From Anaeromyces robustus (lineage: Eukaryota > Neocallimastigomycota > Neocallimastigomycetes > Neocallimastigales > Neocallimastigaceae), in NCBI GenBank assembly GCA_002104895.1, contig MCFG01000523.1:1-37807 (forward strand): 37,807 bases of DNA, given 5' to 3'. The number at the start of each line of letters is the position of its first letter. Position 1 is the first letter of the stretch. Below, piece by piece: positions 31,901-37,807 of the stretch. The notes under the pieces were generated by a model that made no database searches, was not told the origin of the DNA, and saw only the letters and a list, made by a program, of their open reading frames with translations. The position numbers were made by a program, and so were the translations under genes.

Positions 31901-34900
31901 TCTTCAATTTTTTTCAGAGCTTTATCTATTTCTTCTTTATTTTGTGTTACTGTGGAATTAGATTTAAGATGTCTAAGAACCATACTTATACTACCAGTTC
32001 TTTTTCTACCTACTTTTTCATTTTGTTTTTCCAACTCTCTTTGTCTTTCTTTTTCTTTTTCTTTTTCTCTTTCTTTTTCTCTTTCTATTTCTATTAATTC
32101 TTTTTCTCTTTTAACATTATCTATATCTTCGTCTCCAAAATAGATTAAGGCTAAAGATGAATCGTAATGATCTTCTTTATTTTTATCAGTATTATCTATT
32201 TCATTTTTTTCATCTATACTTTTTAAGGAACCACTAAAGTTACTACTTCTATCATCTTTAGCAATTGATTCTGAATAACTTTTATTATGTTTGAAAATAC
32301 TTAAACTTGATCTTCTTTTTACTTCTTTTCCCTTTTTATTATCTTTTTCTTTTTCTTTATTTTCAGTATTTATTGGTTTTTCACCAGAAGAATTAATTTC
32401 TTTTCGTTTAACTACATTAGTAGAAGGACCAAATACATTATTTTCATCTATACTTTTTAAGGAACCACTCATATTACTACTTTTATCATCTTTAACAATT
32501 GATTCTGAGTAACTTTTATTATGTCTGAAAATATTTAAACTTGATCTTCTTCTAAATTCTGTTCCCTTTTTATTATTTTTATCTTTATCTTTATCTTTAT
32601 CTTTATCTTTATCCTTATCTTTTATATTTTCTGAATAATTTGATATTTTTCCAATAGATGAATTGATATCTGTAGCTTTATCATCTGTATTATTTAATTC
32701 ACTATTTTCATCTATACCTCTTAATGAATTACTAATATTACTAGCAATATCATCTTTAATTGATTCTGAATAAGCTCTACTATGTTTGAAAATACTTGAT
32801 TTTCTTCTAATTGTACCTTCTCTACTTATACTTTCTTGTCTTTTCATTTCTTTTAATTCCTTTTTTTCTCTTTTTTCTTGTTCTTTTAATTCTTTCTTTT
32901 CTTTTTTCTCTTGTTCTTTTAATTCCTTTTCTTTTAATTCTTTTTCTTTCTTTTCTTTCTTTTCTTGTTCTTTTAATTCTTTCTTTTCTCTCTTTTCTTT
33001 TTCTTTTGGTGTTAAATTCCTTAAAGCTTCTTCTTCTTCTTCTTTTCTTCTTCTCATTTCTTCTTCTTCAAATCTTCTTTTTTCTTCTTCTTTTTCTCTT
33101 CTTTTAAGTTCTCTTTCATATCTTCTTATTAATTTTTCAGCTTGTTGTTTCTTTAATTCTTCAGTTCTTTGTCTTTTTAATTCTGCTTCAATTATTTCAC
33201 TAGCATTTAATTTTCCACTTCCTTGTTTTTTATCAATATTATCAATTGAGGATGCTACATTTTTATTTCCTTTTTCTTTTTCCATTTCATAATCACTATT
33301 GAAATGTGATACTTTTCTAGCTAGTTTACTATCACTAGATGATTTATTATCAAAGGTTATATTATTAAAACTATCATTATTAAGATCATTAATAATAAAT
33401 TCATTTCTTAATAAAGTAGTTGATAAACATTCCTTTTCTTTCTTTTTCCTTTCTGCTAAAATATCATATAATGATTTATGAGTATTTTTTTTCACGACAG
33501 GTTTTAGATTTGGTTGGATTGGTTTTTCTGCTTTATCTTCAAACATTTGTTTTATCATATCGTAAGATGTATCAATATTTTCACAACTTTTTTGTGTTTC
33601 TAATAGTTTTTTTTTCATATTTATTATAAATATGTGTTATTAAGATTTATAATAATAGAAAATATTATATTATATATTATATTATATAATATATATAAAT
33701 ATAAATAAAAAGTATTATTAATATTATAAAATTATCAGTCATTAATATTAATATTTAAAAAAATATAATGAATATATATAATATATAATTATTTATATAA
33801 ATTATTAACAGCAATAATATTAATGATGTTTTTAATAATATAATAATGATAATAAAAACGAAAAAATAAAATATAATTAAAATTTTATAAAGAATCATAC
33901 CAATATAATTATTCATTCTTTTTGTATTATAAATTGGTTTTTTGTTTTGTTCTCTTCTATTGTATCTTTCATTATTACTATTATTTTCATTGTTACCTTG
34001 ATTAAAGAGTTTAATTTTTTCTTGTATACTTTTTGAACTACGAGTATCTACTGAACTATTTTGTTTTTCTAATAATTTAATTTGCATTTTTACTTTAGAT
34101 TTAGGTTCTTTATTATCATTTGATGATTCATCAGTAATACTTCTTCTAGCTTCTGATCTTAATGGTCTATTTTTAGTATTATTTAGTTCTCTAATGATTT
34201 TTGAGATATTGCTACCATTAGTGTCATCTTCTATTTTTTTTTAAATATTAGATATGTTTTTTTAGTATATATTATATATTTAGTAAAAAGAGGAAATGAT
34301 TAATTAATATTTTTTTTTATTAAATTATATAAAATGTTATTATTATGATTTTACCATAATGAAATTCTTCATTTTTATTAACACTTATTTTTCTAATAAT
34401 ACTAGAGATATTTTTAATATTAGGGTCATCTTCTATTTTTTTTTAAATATTAAATATATATGTTTTATAATTATATTTAATAAAAAGAGGAAATAATAAT
34501 ATTATTTTATTTAATTTAAAAAAAAATATTTATTAATCATGATTCTACCATAGTGAAATTCTTCATTATTATTAACACTTATTTTTCTAATGATATTAGA
34601 AACATTATTAACATTATTTTCGTCTATTATTATATTTTATATTAATATTTAAGATATATATATATATATATTATTTAATAAAAGAAAATAATAAAGAAAA
34701 TAAATTATTTAATAATTTTTTATTTAAATTTTATGGGTATTATAATGTATAAATTAAAAAATATAAAAGAATAAACAAAATAAAAAAAAAAATTTATTAT
34801 GATTATACCTTGTTTTTTCATAGTATTCTTTTCATTTATGTTTTCTGGAGTATTTTTAATTTCAACATCACTTGATTTTTCATCTTCTTTAAGTTCGTCT

Positions 34901-36921
34901 TCCTTTGTTTTTTCTTCTTCCTTAATTTCAACATCACTTGATTTTTCGTCTTCTTTAATTTCATCTTCCTTTGATTTTTCTTCTTCCTTAATTTCAGTAT
35001 CTATTGATTTTTCATTTTCTTTAATTTCATCTTCCTTTGATTTTTCATCTCCTTTAATTTCAATATCATTTGTTTTTTCTTCTTCCTTAATTTCATCTTC
35101 CTTTGTTTCTTCTTCTTCTTTAATTTCATCTTCCTTTGTTTCTTCTTCTTCTTTAATTTCATCTTCCTTTGTTTTTTCATCTTCTTTAACTTCAACATCA
35201 TTTGTTTTTTCATCTTCTTTTGATTTTTCATCTTCTTTAATTTCAACATCTTTTGGTTTTTCATCTTTTTTAATTTCATCTTTTTCGTTTTGATTATTAT
35301 TATTATTGTTATCTTTATTTTCTGAATTATTATCATTATCTACCTTTGGAAAACTTAAAGTACTTAATTTTGCAAGTAAGGTATCTTGTAAAACACTTAA
35401 TTTTCTAGTAATTTGTCGACTACCATGAATTTCACCAGAAGTTTCAAATTTTTCAGTATTCTTTATTCTTTCAAAGACACTTCCTCTTCTTGTTGAACGT
35501 GATGATGGATAATTACTAATACATACAGACATTGATCGATTAGTGCGAAGGTTAGTTGGGAAGTTTGAATCTGTTTCATCAGATTCATTAGTTACTTTTC
35601 CACAATCTGAAAATATACTTCCTTTACGTAAATAAACAAAATCAGAATTAAAATCAGAATTAAATGATAGAGGTATAAGTCTAAATTTATCTTTCTTTTC
35701 AGAAAGAGTATTATATTCATTATTTTCATCATTATTATTGTTTTCATTATCATTATTATTTTCATTATTATTAATTGTACTTTCCAATACAGTTTCTTTT
35801 TCTTTTATTTTTGAATTTTCTTCTGATTTTTCTTTTACTTCATTTTCATTTATATTTTCTTCTTTCTTTTCTTCATTAATATTTTCAACTGGTATTTCTC
35901 TTTCTTTTACTTCATTATCATTTTCATTTTCTTCTTTCTTTCCTTCATTAATATTTTCAACTGGTATTTCTCTTTCTTTTACTTCATTATCATTTTTATT
36001 TTCTTCTTTCTTTTCTTCATTAATATTTTCAACTGGTATTTCTTTTTCTTTTATTTCATTATCATTATCATTTTCTTCTTTACTTTCTTCATTATCAATA
36101 TCATTAGGTATTCCTCTTTCTTTTATTTCTGAATTTTCTATTACTTCATCTTCTCTTTTTTCTTCAATATTTTCATTATTATTATTATTATTATCATCAT
36201 TATTCTCATTATCACTATTATTATTATTATTATCATTATTTATATTTTCAGGCATTAATTCATTATTTATTATTTCAATTTTTTCATTTTCATCATAATG
36301 ATCATCTTCATCTTCATTTTCATTTTCATCATTTGTAGTAATTATTACAATATCTTCATTTTCATTTTCATTGAAATCATCTGCAGTTGTTGTTAAACCA
36401 TCAAAATCTTCCGTATTTTCAACATCTATTACTGTACCTTCTAATCCTAATGCATTACGAAATCCATTTTCTAATATTTGACTTTTACTATTATTATAGT
36501 CATTATTTTCATTTTCACTATCCGTTTGATATTCATACTCACTTTCATCATCATCATCATTACTTTCATTATTATTATCATCCTCTTCACTATCATCAAT
36601 ATTATCTTCTACATTAACATTATTATCTTCATCATCATTATTAATATTTTGATGTTCTTGATCATTAATACTTGTTGTTATTCCATCATCATTATCTTTA
36701 TTATCATTATCATTTATTTCATCTTTTTTATTTTCATGATCGTTAAGATTATATTTACTATTATTATTACTATTATTACCATTTAATTCATCTTTACTAT
36801 TTCTAACAATATTACTATTAATTATATTACCGGAACTTGTTTGTTTTTTAGATTTTTTAATATGATAATTTTGTTGTTGTTGATCTTTTTTACTTCTCCA
36901 CTTTCTTCTGTTTTTTTTGAT
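27875..36921 (-). CDS. Very large charged repeat protein with Tyr-rich coiled-coil tail (main, in-frame part; at least 7 exons)
   Basis: Exons, 5' to 3' on the minus strand: 36921-34809 (continues upstream), 34623-34549, 34432-34355, 34230-33901, 33599-28971, 28713-28019, 27886-27875. Phases agree at every junction, most being phase 1, giving about 2640 codons here. There is no in-frame ATG in 36921-36256, so the start lies further upstream. The ATG codons at 36255, 34087, 33618 and 28669 sit inside exons or just before acceptors and are not starts. Content in order: Asn/Asp/Glu-rich acidic region, 24- and 11-residue Glu/Lys repeats, three related short exons (IIRKISVN), then a 1542-codon exon with RRSS-type motifs, 13-residue repeats and Glu/Lys/Gln coiled-coil blocks, and a final Tyr/Lys/Glu coiled coil (KTYQKQYDEYLKHMKSYEE). 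No known domain is recognised; likely a scaffold or filament-like protein. The last exon (Lys-Ala-Glu-stop) is uncertain: an acceptor 7 nt further would give about 13 residues instead. Confidence 0.75.
28870..28928. repeat. (ACT)n microsatellite in an intron of the large repeat gene
   Basis: It lies in the intron 28714-28970, with two ATT interruptions. It is the only ACT-type array in the window; the others are AT-only apart from a TTG stretch. Confidence 0.88.
29150..29420 (-). repeat. 60-nt tandem repeat encoding a 20-residue acidic unit
   Basis: About four to five copies of a unit like NGNKTDEEKDKFNEKENESE within the large exon. Copies differ at a few codons (KTDEEKDKF, ETDEEDNKF, ESDEEKDKF) and decay toward the 3' side. 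Confidence 0.85.
29601..29930 (-). repeat. Apparently exact 165-bp tandem duplication (55 codons, two copies)
   Basis: Copy 1 is 29601-29765 and copy 2 is 29766-29930. Read base by base, I see no difference between them. Each encodes Glu/Lys/Gln coiled-coil sequence containing KVKEEETNKQ, EEALKKQQ and ELKKQQEKENQN. Confidence 0.9.
30913..31160 (-). repeat. 39-nt tandem repeat, 13-residue unit KENDNKQEVSSVE
   Basis: About six to seven copies, varying as QEISSI, QEVSSI, QEVLSV and QKVPSV. It shares the core NDNKQE with the neighbouring array at 31321-31752, so both probably come from one ancestral unit. Confidence 0.85.
31321..31752 (-). repeat. 39-nt tandem repeat, 13-residue unit EEKVNDNKQESLS, with two alternating types
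   Basis: About eleven copies. Units of type VNDD..SLS and VIDD..SPN alternate in the middle of the array, making a 78-nt higher-order repeat. The outer copies are VNDNKQESLS at the 5' side and decay to EENVNNKDLI at the 3' side. Confidence 0.9.
32577..32622 (-). repeat. (Lys-Asp)n run
   Basis: A hexanucleotide repeat (ATCTTT on the plus strand) encodes about eight alternating Asp-Lys pairs in the large exon, between two copies of the basic Arg/Ser motif. Confidence 0.85.
34355..34623 (-). repeat. Tandemly duplicated exons
   Basis: Exons 34623-34549 and 34432-34355 encode near-copies (SNIIRKISVNNNEEFHY and SSIIRKISVNKNEEFHY). The next exon (34230-33901) begins with a third, partial copy, EDDTNGSNISKIIRELNN. 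The two introns between them also resemble each other at both ends, so exon and intron were duplicated together. Confidence 0.85.
34860..35290 (-). repeat. 33/66-nt tandem repeat, Glu/Lys-rich 11-residue units
   Basis: Units such as KSKEDEIKEDE and KSSDVEIKEEE alternate, giving a 22-residue higher-order unit over about 13 copies, with KTNDIEIKGDE and KSIDTEIKEEE as variants. Confidence 0.85.
35870..36120 (-). repeat. 72-nt tandem repeat, 24-residue unit
   Basis: Three good copies and one degenerate copy of a unit beginning REIPVENINEGKKEENEN and ending DNEVKE. The degenerate 5' copy reads ERGIPNDIDNEESKEEND. Confidence 0.85.
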
Positions 36922-37807
36922 TCATTATCATCATCATTTTTATTATTATTATTATTAATTATTATTTAAATCCATATCCTCCACATCACTTTGAAAATCC
37001 TTTTTTTTAGTTACTTTTACAGTTTTTTAACAATTTTATATTTTTATTATCATCTGGGTATAATCTTTTATTAGCATAAAGAGAACAAGTACTACCAATA
37101 ATATTAGGTTTCAAAGAAGCTAATTTTTTTTTTTAATTAAAGCTTTTCCTTCTTTTTCACCTACAACTGTTACAAAAGCTAAATAATTCTTTACGTTCTC
37201 CTGTATTTTATTTATAATAATTCTTTTCACTTTTCTTGTAATTTTTTTCTTTTTTTCCGGTATTATATTTCCATTTTCATCATTTTTGGTTTATTTTCTT
37301 CATCTTCTTCACTTCCATTAGTATTTACAATTTTATCATCAAAATTTTTTGTTGGTGTTTTAATAATTGATTTTAAACTACCAGTTGTTGTAGTTGTTGT
37401 TGTAGTTGTTGTTGTAGTAGTTAAACATGATTTTTCTGTTACTGTAGATGTTTTACTTTTAGGTGAGGTATTTATAGAAGAAGATTCATCATTTAAATTT
37501 TTATCTATTTGTCTAGTTGGTGTTGATGGATAATGATGATGGTATTGTTTTAAAATCTGATGAAATTATATTATTATCATCATCATTATTATATCATTAT
37601 TATGGTTTTGATTTTGATTATTTATAGATTCATTATCTATATCATTTATATCAAACAGATTTTTATTATTATTATCATTGATAATACCAATATGAGAATT
37701 TTCTTTTGAATTTGATTCAATGAATAAAAAATTATTATTTTGTTCAGCATCAATAAGTTTGATTTCTTTTTTATTTATCAAATTTTTTCTTATTAGGAAA
37801 TTTCTTT
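36922..37807 (-). other. Frame-disrupted 5' part of the large repeat gene, open to the window edge
   Basis: Coding-like minus-strand segments succeed one another in different frames. From 37805 the frame is open without a start codon (KKEIKLIDAEQNNNFLFIES, continuing to about 37580). Then come a short segment and a Thr-rich one (YPSTPTRQIDKNLNDESS, KSKTSTVTEKS, about 13 Thr, SLKSIIKTPTKNFDDK), then KKKKITRKVKRIIINKIQ with NYLAFVTVVGEKEG, then LASLKPNIIGSTCSLYANKR, then VKVTKKKDFQSDVEDMDL, then NDDDNESKKTEESGEV, which leads into the in-frame part at 36921. The apparent frame changes fall near 37580, 37552, 37285, 37129, 37026, 36955 and 36890, most at or beside A/T runs. The compositions match the downstream gene, so this is most likely one gene with uncorrected indels; a decaying gene is the alternative. 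Confidence 0.6.

Noticed and set aside
28669-33618. ATG at 33618 and ATG at 28669 as separate gene starts
   Set aside because: Both lie next to acceptors whose use keeps phase 1 with the upstream exons. Open frame also continues upstream of 28669 to the acceptor at 28714, so they are better read as exon-internal or intron-edge ATGs.
29889-33629. Many plus-strand Leu/Ser/Phe-rich frames opposite the large repeat exon
   Set aside because: They are the complement of Glu/Lys codons and so are hydrophobic shadows. Minus-strand splicing phases agree throughout.

Overview
The window looks like nuclear DNA of an anaerobic gut fungus (Neocallimastigomycota). It is extremely A+T-rich, with long poly-A/T runs and long (TTTA)n and (ATT)n microsatellites. 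Its genes have many short AT-rich introns with GT...AG borders, and proteins rich in Asn, Lys, Glu and Ser. It also carries an intact, intronless pyruvate formate-lyase, the pyruvate-cleaving enzyme these fungi use in place of pyruvate dehydrogenase. The phylum is inferred from this combination; genus cannot be read from the sequence.

Layout. (1) 2-587, + strand: the 3' end of a gene for a single-pass membrane protein. (2) 7386-2082, - strand: a 15-exon gene, about 721 codons, with repeated PxxPx(R/K) motifs, a coiled coil, an S-P-x-K repeat and a C-terminal calponin-homology (CH) domain; probably a cytoskeletal adaptor. (3) 9362-17963, + strand: a 17-exon gene encoding about 2006 residues of the THADA/Trm732 family (DUF2428, HEAT-like), partner of the Trm7/FTSJ1 tRNA 2'-O-methyltransferase. 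(4) 19864-20957, + strand: a two-exon F-box/leucine-rich-repeat protein. (5) 23712-25994, + strand: pyruvate formate-lyase. (6) From beyond the right edge down to 27875, - strand: a very large, highly charged, repeat-built protein in at least seven exons, ending in a Tyr-rich coiled coil. Its 5' part (36922-37807) is coding-like but broken by about seven frame changes, most at or beside A/T runs, which looks more like sequence error at a contig end than true decay.

Every splice model was checked by phase: exon lengths and reading frames agree across all junctions of genes 2, 3, 4 and 6. The genes do not form an obvious functional cluster. The most interesting material is modular: gene 2 has a run of symmetric phase 1-1 exons, several carrying one SH3-ligand-like motif each. 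Gene 6 has a tandem exon duplication, an apparently exact 165-bp duplication, a 13-residue repeat array with a two-type alternation, and six copies of a basic Arg/Ser motif. No tRNA, rRNA, transposon or CRISPR was recognised.
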